Assembly (NCBI RefSeq): GCF_001611675.1
Contig: NZ_CP014766.1
Span: 2,728,001 to 2,792,000, forward strand
From: Pontibacter akesuensis
GTDB taxonomy: Bacteria > Bacteroidota > Bacteroidia > Cytophagales > Hymenobacteraceae
Reading direction: 5' to 3'
DNA: 64,000 nucleotides
Shown here: positions 16,389 through 25,983 of the stretch, piece by piece
How positions within the stretch are numbered: position 1 is the stretch's first letter
How the letters are laid out: each line of letters starts with the position of its first letter
Notes under the pieces: model-generated
What the model saw: only the letters and a program-made list of their open reading frames with translations
Told to the model about the DNA's origin: nothing
Database searches by the model: none
Translations under genes and position numbers: made by a program

Positions 16389-18314
16389 ATGAGGAAAATT
16401 CTAGCGCTGGCATTTCTGCTGCTGTGCCAGCAAACGGTATGGGCGCAACGCAACATCGAAACCCGCCTTGGCTATAGTTACAACGATGATTTTCAGTTTT
16501 CGGATGAATGGCAGTACCTCTCTACTGATATTTATCTTTTTAACGGCAACCGTTTCACGCGGGTGCTCAACGAGCTGGAAACCGGCAAGCACAAACCCAA
16601 GAAGAAGTATGGCAACGTGCTGGAGTACCTGCTCATCACGGCGCAGCTCAAAAACATGAAGCTCTTCGGCAACGACGACATCGTGTACCCACTCTACAAC
16701 TTTTACATCGACCAGGATAAGGATGATTATAAAACCCAGGTAAGCGACCACCAGGAAGTGGTGCGCATCATCGATAAAATGCCCCTGGCCACCAACACCA
16801 ACATCGATGCCATTATCAACGCAAAGGCTATCACAAACGGGCAGAGCAGCGAGGTGTTCAGCCTGGTGGCTAACCAGCTCACCAACATCTCCAAGCTCAC
16901 CACGCCCACCGGGGCAGTACTGGCGCTGGTGGGGGAGTTTGGCAACCTGCTTAATGCCCGCACCACCAAGCGCGAGTATAAATTCAGCTCCACCATCCGG
17001 CTCTACGAGGGCGAGGACTTTGATACGCGCCTGCACTCGGTGCGCGTGTACGTGTTTGTGCCGGGCGATGTGAAAAAGGTGGACATTAAAACCGTGAAAC
17101 TGGCGGATTACCTGCAAAAGAACCCGAACAGGCTCGACCGCCGCCAGCTGGAGGAGGCGACTGGCTACAAAGACTATCCGTTTATGGTAGTGGCCAATTA
17201 CAAATCGCTCTACAAAACGGATGTGCTGACAGGCGACGAGGTGACGCTGGATTTGATTGAGAAGCGCAAGCTAAAGATACAGGCCGCCTACGACCAGAAG
17301 CTGATCAACGATGAGACGTTCCGGCAGGAGAAGCTGTACGTGGAGTTTCTCCGCATTTTCGGCGATATGAAGCAGAACCTGAACACCTACCGCCTGAACT
17401 ACCGCAACAACAGCCCTGAAATCAACGCCAAGAACCTCTTTGCCATCATACAAGAGTACAAGCGGCTGAAAGGCACCTTTGATGCCCGGGAGCGGGAGTT
17501 TAAGGGCAGCAGCGGCTACCAGCATATTTTCAAGCCAGAATACGAGGCCATACTTGCCAACGCGGATTTATACCTGGAGGCAGACCATAACCTGAAAAAC
17601 GGAAAGCTGCTGGTGAAAACGCTCCGCGACCTGGAGAACGAGCCAAAGGCATGGGACACACCAGAGGAGCGGGAAGCCGCTCTGACACGGTTGTATGCGG
17701 TGGAGTTGCCAAATGCCGAGTTCCTGTCGGCTTCGGTGGAGGGAGAGGCCATTCTGAAGCTGATCAAAAAACTCGAGGAGCAGCAGTACAACGAGGTGTT
17801 CGCGAAGGAGGTGCGCCAGCTAAGCGAAACAGAGGCCGCTGACGAAACCCTGCCGCTGCGCAACGCCCTGCTCGAAAAGGGTACCTCCAGCAAGTGCCAG
17901 TCGTGCCGCGAGAAAGTACGCGAGGCCATCACCGATTACAACAAGCGCTACGACAGCTACAAGCTAAAGCAGGCGCTGCGCAACAAAGAAGGCCTGAACC
18001 AGGCGGCGGAAACCACGGTGTTCACGTACCTGAAGCGCCAGCTTTGCATCGAGAACAACCTGCAGACCGTATCGGCCACCACCAATGAGGTGCTGGACCA
18101 GTACATCAGTCGCATGTATGAGAAGAACCGGGAGTTCGGCAAATCCATCAAGAACCTGGATACGCTGAACAAGATGGAGCTGACCGAAGTGCGTTTGGGC
18201 AAAGTGCAGGAGTACAATGCCCGCCTGAAACAGCTGATGGAGGAGGTGCAGTACAACTATGAGCTCCTGTACACTTTGGACAAAAACCTCTGCAACTGCG
18301 GCGATGCCGGCTAG
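16389..18314 (+). CDS. Hypothetical secreted protein, 641 aa
   Basis: It has a signal peptide (residues 1-19, ending VWAQ) and no recognised domain. Residues about 20-130 look mixed alpha/beta; 135-300 include a region with LYEGEDFDTRLHSVRVYVFVPG that looks beta-rich; 300-640 is charged and helical with probable coiled-coil. Cys pairs occur at CQSC (near 503) and CNC at the C-terminus, suggesting a metal site or disulfides in the periplasm. No catalytic motif is seen. It is followed by the DUF421 gene 43 bp downstream on the same strand. Confidence 0.75.
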   Translation: MRKILALAFLLLCQQTVWAQRNIETRLGYSYNDDFQFSDEWQYLSTDIYLFNGNRFTRVLNELETGKHKPKKKYGNVLEYLLITAQLKNMKLFGNDDIVYPLYNFYIDQDKDDYKTQVSDHQEVVRIIDKMPLATNTNIDAIINAKAITNGQSSEVFSLVANQLTNISKLTTPTGAVLALVGEFGNLLNARTTKREYKFSSTIRLYEGEDFDTRLHSVRVYVFVPGDVKKVDIKTVKLADYLQKNPNRLDRRQLEEATGYKDYPFMVVANYKSLYKTDVLTGDEVTLDLIEKRKLKIQAAYDQKLINDETFRQEKLYVEFLRIFGDMKQNLNTYRLNYRNNSPEINAKNLFAIIQEYKRLKGTFDAREREFKGSSGYQHIFKPEYEAILANADLYLEADHNLKNGKLLVKTLRDLENEPKAWDTPEEREAALTRLYAVELPNAEFLSASVEGEAILKLIKKLEEQQYNEVFAKEVRQLSETEAADETLPLRNALLEKGTSSKCQSCREKVREAITDYNKRYDSYKLKQALRNKEGLNQAAETTVFTYLKRQLCIENNLQTVSATTNEVLDQYISRMYEKNREFGKSIKNLDTLNKMELTEVRLGKVQEYNARLKQLMEEVQYNYELLYTLDKNLCNCGDAG

Positions 18315-18357
18315 GCAGCGGGCATAACCCTGCCCGAACCGCTCTCGTTTCGAGAGT

Positions 18358-18867
18358 ATGGAAGAGGCTACTGACACCATTAACCTTATTTTCGGCATCC
18401 ACGACCAGACCCTAACCTGGTGGCAGATGTCTTTCAGAGCCGTGGGGGTATTCTTCGCGGCTCTTGCCATTATGCGCATCGGCAGCCACCGCATCTTCGG
18501 CAAAAACACGGCCTTCGACATTGTACTGGGCATTATCTACGGCTCTATACTTAGCCGCGCCATTACGGGCAATGCGCCTTTCTGGCCCACGCTGGCGGCG
18601 GCGCTTACCCTTGTGATGCTCCACAAACTCCTGGCCATGCTGGCTTTCAGCACAAACATAGGCTTTGGCAACCTGATCAAGGGTCGGGCAACGGTGCTGG
18701 TAAAGGATGGAGAGTTACAGTGGGGCGCCATGCGCGATAACAGCGTTACAGAAAACGATATTCTCGAGGCTCTCAGAAGCGCTGGCCACAAACCCGACAT
18801 CAGCAGCATCCAGACGGCCTACCTGGAGCGCAGCGGCAATATCAGTATTATCTGTGAAAGCAATTGA
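18358..18867 (+). CDS. DUF421/YetF-like membrane protein
   Basis: A 169-residue protein with three N-terminal transmembrane helices (about residues 20-95), including RIGSHRIFGKNTAFDIVLGI in the second, then a soluble YetF-type domain with GRATVLVKDGEL and AMRDNSVTENDILEALRSAG. This is the normal DUF421 arrangement at a rather short length. Homologues are linked to stress and sporulation in Bacillus but have no firm biochemistry. It starts 43 bp after the preceding gene and may share its transcript. Confidence 0.85.
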   Translation: MEEATDTINLIFGIHDQTLTWWQMSFRAVGVFFAALAIMRIGSHRIFGKNTAFDIVLGIIYGSILSRAITGNAPFWPTLAAALTLVMLHKLLAMLAFSTNIGFGNLIKGRATVLVKDGELQWGAMRDNSVTENDILEALRSAGHKPDISSIQTAYLERSGNISIICESN

Positions 18868-18942
18868 GGGTGAGGGAGTTGGAATACTAAGGGAAGCGCA
18901 GTATATAAAAAGTGTATTTTTTACTTTTTGCAGATATACTTG

Positions 18943-18950
18943 TAACTTTG
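18943..18950 (+). promoter_or_regulatory. Candidate Bacteroidetes -7 element
   Basis: TAACTTTG matches TAnnTTTG exactly. It ends only four bases before the ATG at 18955, which would imply a nearly leaderless transcript. No convincing -33 TTTG at the normal spacing was found. Confidence 0.3.
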
Positions 18951-18954
18951 CTTT

Positions 18955-19611
18955 ATGAAACGCATCTGCCTGCTGCTTTTACTCGCGCTGTTCTGCCTGC
19001 AAGGGCACGCACAGAAAACCACACGCTTAAAAGAAGTGGTGGTGAAGCCCAGTGTGAAAAAAGTTGTGCTTGGCACCCGGCAGCAAAAAGCAGATTATGG
19101 CTTTGGCGGCAGCAAAGAATACCCGCTTTTCCAGACGGGCTACTACATCCCGGCCGAAGGCGTGGCAGGCTTTATTGACCGCATCGGGCTGTACATCTAC
19201 CACAAGCACACCTTCCTGGAGTTCATAAGCCCGGCGAAGGAAGTGTTGCTCTACCTCTATCTGCCTGACTCTACCGGCATGCCCGGCAAGCCTCTTTTGC
19301 CTGAGCCCCTCCTGATCAAACCAAAGAAAAATACCTACTGGCATTGGGTGGACGTGGCTCAGTACAACCTGCCGTTGCCGGACAAAGGCATTTTCGCCGC
19401 CGTGGGTTGGGCCAAACCTACCAAAGGTGATACCGGCCCCTTAGTGGGCATGAGCAACGAGTGCAAGGACTGCCCCTTCTACATCTACCGCTTCATGACC
19501 GAGGACAATACCTGGCGCAGGGTGGAGGTCAGCAGCCAATCTCAGAAAGAAGAGGAGGCCTTCCGGCAAGGGCTGATGGTGCGGCTGGAGGTAGCCATGA
19601 AAGAGAAGTAG
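18955..19611 (+). CDS. Hypothetical secreted protein, 218 aa
   Basis: A signal peptide (1-19, ending GHAQ) is followed by TTRLKEVVVKP, similar to the start of Bacteroidetes envelope proteins that carry carboxypeptidase-like regulatory segments. The rest is beta-rich, aromatic, and includes the pair NECKDCPFYIYRF. No family recognised. It could be a small periplasmic or surface beta-sandwich protein. Confidence 0.7.
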   Translation: MKRICLLLLLALFCLQGHAQKTTRLKEVVVKPSVKKVVLGTRQQKADYGFGGSKEYPLFQTGYYIPAEGVAGFIDRIGLYIYHKHTFLEFISPAKEVLLYLYLPDSTGMPGKPLLPEPLLIKPKKNTYWHWVDVAQYNLPLPDKGIFAAVGWAKPTKGDTGPLVGMSNECKDCPFYIYRFMTEDNTWRRVEVSSQSQKEEEAFRQGLMVRLEVAMKEK

Positions 19612-19837
19612 CAGTTTTGAGCTAAATTAGTTAGACTAAGTTAGCCTGGGTATTCTTCTACCACTGTTAACCCACCCCTAGCCCCGGCGAGGAGGGGAGT
19701 TTATCCCTCCCCGGCCCTCTCCTAAAAACAGGAGAGGGAGTTTGGCTTGATGGCTCTTCCATCAGGATCACTTCTGATGACAAGGTGGAAGAAAGTAGAT
19801 CGAAGAAACACTAGTTATAGCGTCAGCAGAAGTATAA

Positions 19838-19865
19838 ACACCCCTATGGTCCCCTCAAGGGGACA
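19838..19865 (+). repeat. 28-bp dispersed repeat unit
   Basis: ACACCCCTATGG plus TCCCCTCAAGGGGACA. Nearly the same unit forms both arms of the inverted repeat at 36165-36269. Confidence 0.75.
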
Positions 19866-19900
19866 GTCATACTTGTTGCATAGCTACAGCTTTGTGATTT

Positions 19901-20140
19901 GAACCGTTTCCAGTCCTTGGGTTGAGCGCCTTGTGGATGTTGCGGTGCCCGTAAGGGCAGCCCGCAGCGGAGCGAGGAGCAGCTTCAGGCACACAGCGCG
20001 ATGCCCGAGGACGGGGCCTCCCGGCCGTGAGGGCTCCAAAGTTTAAGGTGAAATGATAAGTAATTGGGAGCTGGAGGATGAACAGTAGCTAGAAAGGATA
20101 GCTTGTCTCAAGTTGCAGAAGACGGCGGCTATGGAAGTAT
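19901..20140 (+). repeat. Long dispersed repeat, copy 1
   Basis: This roughly 240-bp non-coding segment matches the reverse complement of 58431-58728 along its length, with indels. Shared blocks include GAACCGTTTCCAGTCCTTGG, GGACGGGGCCTC, GGGAGCTGGAGGATGAAC and AAGGATAGCTTG-like sequence. No protein-coding potential or terminal inverted repeats typical of an IS were seen. Confidence 0.8.
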
Positions 20141-20240
20141 GGCCGCCGCTAAGCAGATATGGCTTTTCAAGCCAGTTGAGTTACAAACTCAACATCATGG
20201 TAGACGCAAGTCTGTAGGCTTGCGCTAGTGCACAAAAACG

Positions 20241-20275
20241 AAAAGGTCCCGCTGCAACATGCAGCGGGACCTTTT
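20241..20275 (-). terminator. Terminator of trxA
   Basis: AAAAGGTCCCGCTGC pairs with GCAGCGGGACCTTTT over a short loop, 22 bp after the trxA stop. Confidence 0.9.
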
Positions 20276-20296
20276 ACAAATATTTTTTTAACCAGC

Positions 20297-20623
20297 TTAC
20301 GCCATCTGAGCATCAAGCTTCTGAGACAGGATGTTCTTTGGAACAGCACCTACCTGCTTATCTACCACTTCACCGTTCTTGAAAACCAGCAGCGTCGGGA
20401 TGCTGCGGATTCCGAACTTGGCAGAAGTCTGCGGGTTTGCGTCCACGTCCACCTTGCCGATAACGGCTTTGCCTTCGTACTCGCCAGCCAGTTCCTCTAC
20501 AATCGGGCCTACCATGCGGCACGGGCCGCACCACTCTGCCCAAAAGTCTACCAATACTGGTTTATCTGAATTGATGATCTCATCAAAATTTGAATCTGTA
20601 ATTTCTATCGCTTTGTTAGCCAT
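20297..20623 (-). CDS. trxA: Thioredoxin
   Basis: A 108-residue thioredoxin of normal length. DFWAEWCGPCRMVGP carries the redox-active CGPC, followed by KVDVDANPQTSAKFGIRSIPTLLVF with the cis-proline. It reduces protein disulfides in the cytosol, drawing electrons from NADPH through thioredoxin reductase. It is a single-gene unit with a good promoter at 20659-20689 and terminator at 20241-20275. Confidence 0.97.
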   Translation of the reverse strand: MANKAIEITDSNFDEIINSDKPVLVDFWAEWCGPCRMVGPIVEELAGEYEGKAVIGKVDVDANPQTSAKFGIRSIPTLLVFKNGEVVDKQVGAVPKNILSQKLDAQMA

Positions 20624-20658
20624 AACATTAAGAGTTTGTTGTGTTGATTTCTATCTTT

Positions 20659-20689
20659 TAAATATAGTAACATTCGGACGTACGGCAAA
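20659..20689 (-). promoter_or_regulatory. Promoter of trxA
   Basis: On the minus strand TTTG (20686-20689), a 19-bp spacer and TATATTTA (20659-20666) match the Bacteroidetes TTTG-N19-TAnnTTTG consensus in all but the last base. It ends 36 bp before the trxA ATG. Confidence 0.6.
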
Positions 20690-20993
20690 TTTACCGCCAA
20701 AAGCCCCCGCCTGACAAGCTGTCGTGCTGCGCGCGGGCTGCTGTTTTCCTGTCCCCCTTTATACTTACGGGATTAACCGTTCAGGGGTCTATATTGTTTG
20801 TATAAACAAATGTTGTAAATAAAAGTTTCAGATGCAAGGGAAGGTGATAAAAAGGCAAACATAACTGGTGAAAGGAAATTTGAACTCTTGAAGCTAAAGT
20901 TAAGCGAACGTACTCTTTTTGTAAGGCAGCGCACTAATCCAGAAGAAGTAGCTGCATCGTAGGTAGGTTAGTTTTAAACAATAAAATTAAGCT
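20690..20993. other. Intergenic region upstream of the lipoprotein gene
   Basis: No gene seen. It includes a small inverted repeat TTGTTT-GTAT-AAACAA at 20794-20809 whose role is unclear, and presumably the promoter for the gene at 20994. Confidence 0.4.
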
Positions 20994-21989
20994 ATGAAAA
21001 AACTACTTTCATTAAGTATCCTGTTCGCATCAGCCCTCACGCTGATTTCCTGTGAGAAAGACGATGATTTCGAACTACCGGGTGTAAACACGACAACAGC
21101 CTATGTATCCAGCAACACCAGTGGCATGGTGACGATGCTGAAAGTGAAAGACCTGCTGGGCATAGCAGTGGAGCAGAAGAATATCGCCTCCATGGATGCC
21201 GATGGTATCTACTACAACGAAAGCCGGGACGAGATCATTCTGGCATCCAGAACTACCAACAGAGTGGAGATTTATCAGAAAAAAGGAAACGGCGCGCTGG
21301 AGATCAAAACAACCAGCACACCTGACTTCACAAACCCGCGTGAAATTGCCGTGAGTGGCAACATGATTGTGGTGGTGCAGGACGGAGACCCAGCCATCAA
21401 CAACAATATGAACCGCCTGCATGTGTATGAGCGTACGCCAAGCGGAGTTCGCTACCGCAATGTGTACGACGTTGATTTTAATTTGTGGGGCATTCACGCC
21501 GACGGTAACACACTGTATGCCGTGGTGGATAATACGGGAGATATTGTTTCTTTCGAGAACTTCTTCGCCAACAAAAGCGGCATGATACAGCCAAGCAAGC
21601 GTGTTACCATCGAAGGACTGGTGAGAACACATGGCATCACGCACTCCAGCGAAGACAATAAAATGATATTAACGGATATTGGTGATGCAGCCTCAGCTAC
21701 CGACGGTGCTCTTGTGGTGATTAGTAACTTCAGTTCGGTGTTCGGTAGTACGGCAAACGGCGGAATGATTGGGACAGCAAATCAGATAAGAATATCGGGT
21801 GCCAATACTATGCTAGGTAACCCTGTGGATGTAGGATACGATGCGGAGTCGGAGCATATTTATGTAGCCGAACGAGCAAACGGGGGCGGCAAGGTGCTGC
21901 TGTTTGAAATGCCTAAAACCAATGGCAATCCAGCGCCGGAGTATTCCACTGGCGTGGCGGGAGCTTCTTCTGTTTATGTAAAAGATTAG
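20994..21989 (+). CDS. Lipoprotein with predicted beta-propeller fold
   Basis: A 331-residue protein with a signal peptide and lipobox LISC (Cys about residue 20), followed by an acidic linker KDDDFELPG, typical of Bacteroidetes surface lipoproteins. The remainder has repeating blades: TAYVSSNTSGMVTML, GIYYNESRDEIILASR, PREIAVSGNMIVVV, LWGIHADGNTLYAVVD, THGITHSSEDNKMIL. This suggests a six- or seven-bladed propeller; no catalytic site recognised. It is a single gene ending at a strong terminator. Confidence 0.75.
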   Translation: MKKLLSLSILFASALTLISCEKDDDFELPGVNTTTAYVSSNTSGMVTMLKVKDLLGIAVEQKNIASMDADGIYYNESRDEIILASRTTNRVEIYQKKGNGALEIKTTSTPDFTNPREIAVSGNMIVVVQDGDPAINNNMNRLHVYERTPSGVRYRNVYDVDFNLWGIHADGNTLYAVVDNTGDIVSFENFFANKSGMIQPSKRVTIEGLVRTHGITHSSEDNKMILTDIGDAASATDGALVVISNFSSVFGSTANGGMIGTANQIRISGANTMLGNPVDVGYDAESEHIYVAERANGGGKVLLFEMPKTNGNPAPEYSTGVAGASSVYVKD

Positions 21990-22006
21990 TGTAACATAGC
22001 ACACAA

Positions 22007-22038
22007 AAAAAGCCCGGTATCATGTATCGGGCTTTTTT
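22007..22038. terminator. Bidirectional terminator between lipoprotein gene and dnaE
   Basis: AAAAAAAGCCCGGTA pairs with TATCGGGCTTTTTTT over a short loop, between two convergent genes. Confidence 0.9.
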
Positions 22039-22070
22039 TATGCGTTATACTTTCAGGAGTTTGCCATTCG

Positions 22071-25000
22071 CTAGATCAACTTACACTCGCCCAGCCCAAG
22101 GTCCTTGATCGAGGCCAGGAACACTTTTGGGTCAATTCTATACTTGCGGGAGAAGGTTGGCAAGGCCAGTTTCTCCTCCGGTACATGCAGCGTAATCTCC
22201 AGGCGCTTTTGCCCTGGGCTTGACACAATCGCGCTTTCCAGTGCCTCGGCCAGATTCGGGGTGAAAAGCTGCAGGTTGATGTTGATCTGCACGCCCTGCG
22301 CCATTTTATCGGTGATGTCGCCAAGCAGCTGGATGTTGGTTGGCTTCAATTCCCACTGATCTTCAGTTTTGTAGCGCAGCTGCACTTTGCCCCGGATAAA
22401 CAAGTATAAGCCCATCTTCAGGTAGGGCGAGAACTTCACGTAATCTTCCCCGAAGAGTGCCATCTGCATGGTGGTGTCGTAATCCTCGATGGTGAACAAG
22501 GCAAAAGGGTTGCCGTTGCGGCCCGTGCGAATCACGATGTCCGTTACCATGCCGGCCACGTTCACGTCTCGGCCTTTAAATTCCTCTATCCTGTCCAGGT
22601 TACAGGTGCAGTACGAGTCTATCTCCAGCTTAAACTGGTCGAGCGGGTGGCCGCTCATGTAGAAGCCCACCACCTCTTTCTCGCGGCGAAGCATCTCGGC
22701 CTGCGTCCATACTTGCACTTCCGGTATTTTAGGCAAAGGAGCCGCCACGGCCGCGCCACCGCCAAACAACGACTGCTGTGCCGCCTGCTGCTCTGCCTGG
22801 TAGCTGTTGCCGTAGCGCACTGCTTTTTCCAGCACGCTCATACTTTCGCCTTCCGGTATTTCTACTAACTGCGCACGGTGATACAACTCCCACGAGTCGA
22901 AGCAACCGGCCAAAGCCATACTTTCAAACGTCTTCTTGTTCACGGCACGCAGGTTCACGCGCTTGGCAAAATCAAACAGATCCTGATAGTTGCCGTTTTC
23001 CTCACGCTCGTTAATGATGGCTTCTACTGCCGCCTCGCCCGTGCCTTTTATCGCACCAAGGCCAAAGCGGATGTTGCCCTGCTCGTTCACATTAAACTTC
23101 AGGAGTGACTCATTCACGTCCGGCCCTAGCACCTGTACGCCCTGCTTACGCGCCTCCTCAATAAAGAACGTCACCTTTTTGATGTCGTTCATGTTGTTGG
23201 TGAGCACGGCGGCCATGTACTCGGCTGGGTAGTGCGCCTTCAGGTAACCCGTCTGGTACGCCACCACCGAGTAAGCGGCGGAGTGGGAGCGGTTAAAGCC
23301 GTACTGAGCAAACTTCTCCATCACGTCGAACACCTCGGATGCCTTTTTCGCCGGAATCTTGTGCATTTCGGCGGCACCTTTGATGAACTTCTCGCGCTCC
23401 TCGGCCATCTTCTTCATGTCCTTCTTACCCATGGCGCGGCGCAGCAAGTCGGCACCACCCAAAGAGTAACCGGCCAGGATCTGGGCTGTCTGCATGATCT
23501 GCTCCTGGTACACCATAATGCCGTAGGAGTAGTTCAGGATCGGCTCCAGCAGCTCGTGCGGGTATTCCACTTCCTCCCGCCCGTGCTTCCGGTTAATGAA
23601 GTTCGGGATGAACTGCATCGGACCCGGGCGGTACAGGGCGTTCATGGCAATCAAGTCTTCAATGTTTGTCGGCTGCAGGTCTTTGAGGTACATGCGCATG
23701 CCTTCCGACTCGAACTGGAACGTGCCGATAGTATCGCCGCGCTGGTAAAGAGCAAATGTCTTTTCGTCCTCCAGCGGAATGTTGTCGATATCAATGGTAA
23801 CGCCGTGGTTCTTTTTGATGAGTTCCATGGCATCCTTGATAACGGTCAGCGTTTTCAGGCCCAAAAAGTCCATCTTCAGCATGCCCGCGCTCTCAATCAC
23901 CTTGCCGTCGAACTGCGTGATGAGCAGGTCAGCGTCTTTGGAGGTAGCTACTGGGATGTAGTTGGTAATATCGTCCGGAGCGATAATCACACCGGCTGCG
24001 TGTATGCCTGTGTTACGGACGGAGCCTTCCAACTTCTCGGCCAGCTTCAGCGTCATGGCGCGGTGGTCGGTTCCCTCGCGGATGGCAGCCAAATCCAGGT
24101 TCTCCATGAAGGCTTTGGCCAGCGTGGTGCCCGGGGTATCCGGAATCATCTTGGCAAGTTCGTTGGCCTCAGCAAGCGGGAGGGAAGTAGAGCGGGCCAC
24201 ATCTTTGATGGATGATTTCGCTGCCATGGTACCGAAGGTGATAATCTGGGCCACCTGCGTTTTGCCATACTTCTCCACCACGTAGTCGATCACGCGCTGG
24301 CGGTTCACGTCGTCAAAGTCAATGTCAATATCGGGCATCGACACACGCTCCGGGTTTAGGAATCGCTCGAAGAGCAGGCTATACTTGATAGGGTCTATGT
24401 TGGTGATACCAGTACAGTAGGCCACCGCCGAGCCAGCCGCCGAACCACGACCAGGACCAACGAACACGCCCATGTCGCGGCCTTTGTTGATGAAATCCTG
24501 CACAATGAGGAAGTAACCCGCAAAGCCCATCGTCTCAATGATGTTCAGCTCATAGTCCAGGCGTTCCTGAATTTCGGGTGTGATCTCGCCGTAGCGTTTG
24601 GCGGCACCTTCATAGGTCAGGTGGCGCAGGAACGCATTTCCATCCGCGTGCTGCGGCGGAATTGGGAAATTGGGCAGCAGGATGTCGCGCTTGAGTACTG
24701 GGGGCGTGATCTTGTCCACGATCTCGTTCGTATTGTCCACGGCCTGCGGCACATCCTTGAACAGCTGGTTCATCTCAGCCTGCGTCTTGAAATAGAACTG
24801 GTCGTTCGGGAAACCAAAGCGGCTCTGCGGACGCGGCTTTTGCTGCTCCTCGCTGATGCGGTTGAGCATGCGGCGCACGTTGTCATCTGAAGTATAGTTG
24901 CGCTGGATGTTGTCGAGGTGGTCATAAATCACCTTTCCCTCACCCGACATCAGCCTGAAATACTTTGTCTGGAAATCGCCTACCGGGGTAGACTGCTCCT

Positions 25001-25706
25001 CGCCGGTGTTCACGCACAGCAGAATGTCATGCGCGTTCCAGTCGTCCTGGTCCACGTAGTGCGAGTCGTTGGTGCAGATCACCTTTACGTTATACTTGTG
25101 CGCCCACTTCAGGAGCACCTGGTTCACGTCTTCCTGGCTTTTGCCGGTACCGTCTATGTTCTGCAGGCCATGGCGCTGCAGCTCAATATAGTAGTCATCA
25201 CCGAACACATCCAGCCACCACTTCAGGTTCTTCTCGGCCTCTTCCTCACCCTTCCAAAGTATGGCTTGCGGCAACTCGGCGCCGATGCAGCAGCTGGTGG
25301 CAATCAGGCCCTTGCTATACTTCACCAACAGCTCCTTGTCAATGCGCGGCCACTTGCTGTACACACCCTCAATGTAGGACATGGAGCAAAGTTTAGCCAG
25401 GTTCTGGTAGCCGGCCTGGTCCTTGGCGAGCAGCAACTGGTGGTGGCGCACGTCTTTCTGCTCCTTGCTGAAGGTCTTCTGGTGGCGGTCCTCCACGAGG
25501 TAAAACTCGCAGCCCACAATCGGCTTCACGTTATACTTGTTAGCCTCGGCCACAAAGTTAAAGGCTCCGAACATGTTGCCGTGGTCCGTCATAGCTACGG
25601 CGGGCATGCCATCAGCCTGCGCCTTTTTCATGAGCGCGCTGATGCTGGCCTGCCCGTCGAGCAGCGAGTACTGGGTATGTGTGTGTAAATGCGAAAAAAC
25701 TGGCAT
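22071..25706 (-). CDS. dnaE: DNA polymerase III alpha subunit
   Basis: A 1211-residue replicative polymerase. The N-terminal PHP domain begins FSHLHTHTQYSLLDGQ. The palm carries GPGRGSAAGSAVAY and PDIDIDFDD with the catalytic aspartates, then fingers, a helix-hairpin-helix region and an OB-fold near residues 1020-1110 (FKGRDVNVAGMVTDI). The length is normal for DnaE1. It catalyses chromosomal DNA synthesis in the Pol III holoenzyme. It is a lone gene, and the ATG at 25704-25706 is the natural start. The heptamer TATACTT on the plus strand recurs several times along it. Confidence 0.97.
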   Translation of the reverse strand: MPVFSHLHTHTQYSLLDGQASISALMKKAQADGMPAVAMTDHGNMFGAFNFVAEANKYNVKPIVGCEFYLVEDRHQKTFSKEQKDVRHHQLLLAKDQAGYQNLAKLCSMSYIEGVYSKWPRIDKELLVKYSKGLIATSCCIGAELPQAILWKGEEEAEKNLKWWLDVFGDDYYIELQRHGLQNIDGTGKSQEDVNQVLLKWAHKYNVKVICTNDSHYVDQDDWNAHDILLCVNTGEEQSTPVGDFQTKYFRLMSGEGKVIYDHLDNIQRNYTSDDNVRRMLNRISEEQQKPRPQSRFGFPNDQFYFKTQAEMNQLFKDVPQAVDNTNEIVDKITPPVLKRDILLPNFPIPPQHADGNAFLRHLTYEGAAKRYGEITPEIQERLDYELNIIETMGFAGYFLIVQDFINKGRDMGVFVGPGRGSAAGSAVAYCTGITNIDPIKYSLLFERFLNPERVSMPDIDIDFDDVNRQRVIDYVVEKYGKTQVAQIITFGTMAAKSSIKDVARSTSLPLAEANELAKMIPDTPGTTLAKAFMENLDLAAIREGTDHRAMTLKLAEKLEGSVRNTGIHAAGVIIAPDDITNYIPVATSKDADLLITQFDGKVIESAGMLKMDFLGLKTLTVIKDAMELIKKNHGVTIDIDNIPLEDEKTFALYQRGDTIGTFQFESEGMRMYLKDLQPTNIEDLIAMNALYRPGPMQFIPNFINRKHGREEVEYPHELLEPILNYSYGIMVYQEQIMQTAQILAGYSLGGADLLRRAMGKKDMKKMAEEREKFIKGAAEMHKIPAKKASEVFDVMEKFAQYGFNRSHSAAYSVVAYQTGYLKAHYPAEYMAAVLTNNMNDIKKVTFFIEEARKQGVQVLGPDVNESLLKFNVNEQGNIRFGLGAIKGTGEAAVEAIINEREENGNYQDLFDFAKRVNLRAVNKKTFESMALAGCFDSWELYHRAQLVEIPEGESMSVLEKAVRYGNSYQAEQQAAQQSLFGGGAAVAAPLPKIPEVQVWTQAEMLRREKEVVGFYMSGHPLDQFKLEIDSYCTCNLDRIEEFKGRDVNVAGMVTDIVIRTGRNGNPFALFTIEDYDTTMQMALFGEDYVKFSPYLKMGLYLFIRGKVQLRYKTEDQWELKPTNIQLLGDITDKMAQGVQININLQLFTPNLAEALESAIVSSPGQKRLEITLHVPEEKLALPTFSRKYRIDPKVFLASIKDLGLGECKLI

Positions 25707-25983
25707 TCAGAGGAATTATGAATTACGAATGAAGAATTACGAATGACTTTTGTATTAGAGGAAATCTATACTTGTGCGTCATTTCCGGGAAGTTAAAAGT
25801 ACGAAATCTGGGCCACCTCCCCAATTAAAAGGGGCCTTAGCTGTAACAAAAAAGTAGTCGTAATTGTGCCTTGTTTTTGTAGCCTTTTGAGCCTGAACGG
25901 GGTGCAACTTAAGTATAACTCTTAAACCGGCTCCACACGTAAGTATAAGCCTGTGCCAGGGCTGGCGCAGCGAAGTATGATCT

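Larger units (their letters stand above)
19612..20240. other. Repeat-rich intergenic region
   Basis: About 630 bp without a gene. It holds a G/C-run segment (19673-19740), a 28-bp repeat unit (19838-19865) and one copy of a long dispersed repeat (19901-20140), each listed or discussed separately. Confidence 0.7.

Noticed and set aside
20794..20809. Inverted repeat TTGTTT-GTAT-AAACAA as an operator
   Set aside because: Six-base arms in AT-rich DNA arise easily by chance and no adjacent regulator gene supports it.
23232..24215. Long open frame (327 codons) antisense to dnaE
   Set aside because: It mirrors dnaE codon structure, its translation is low-complexity V/L/H/R, and dnaE has unmistakable catalytic motifs on the other strand.
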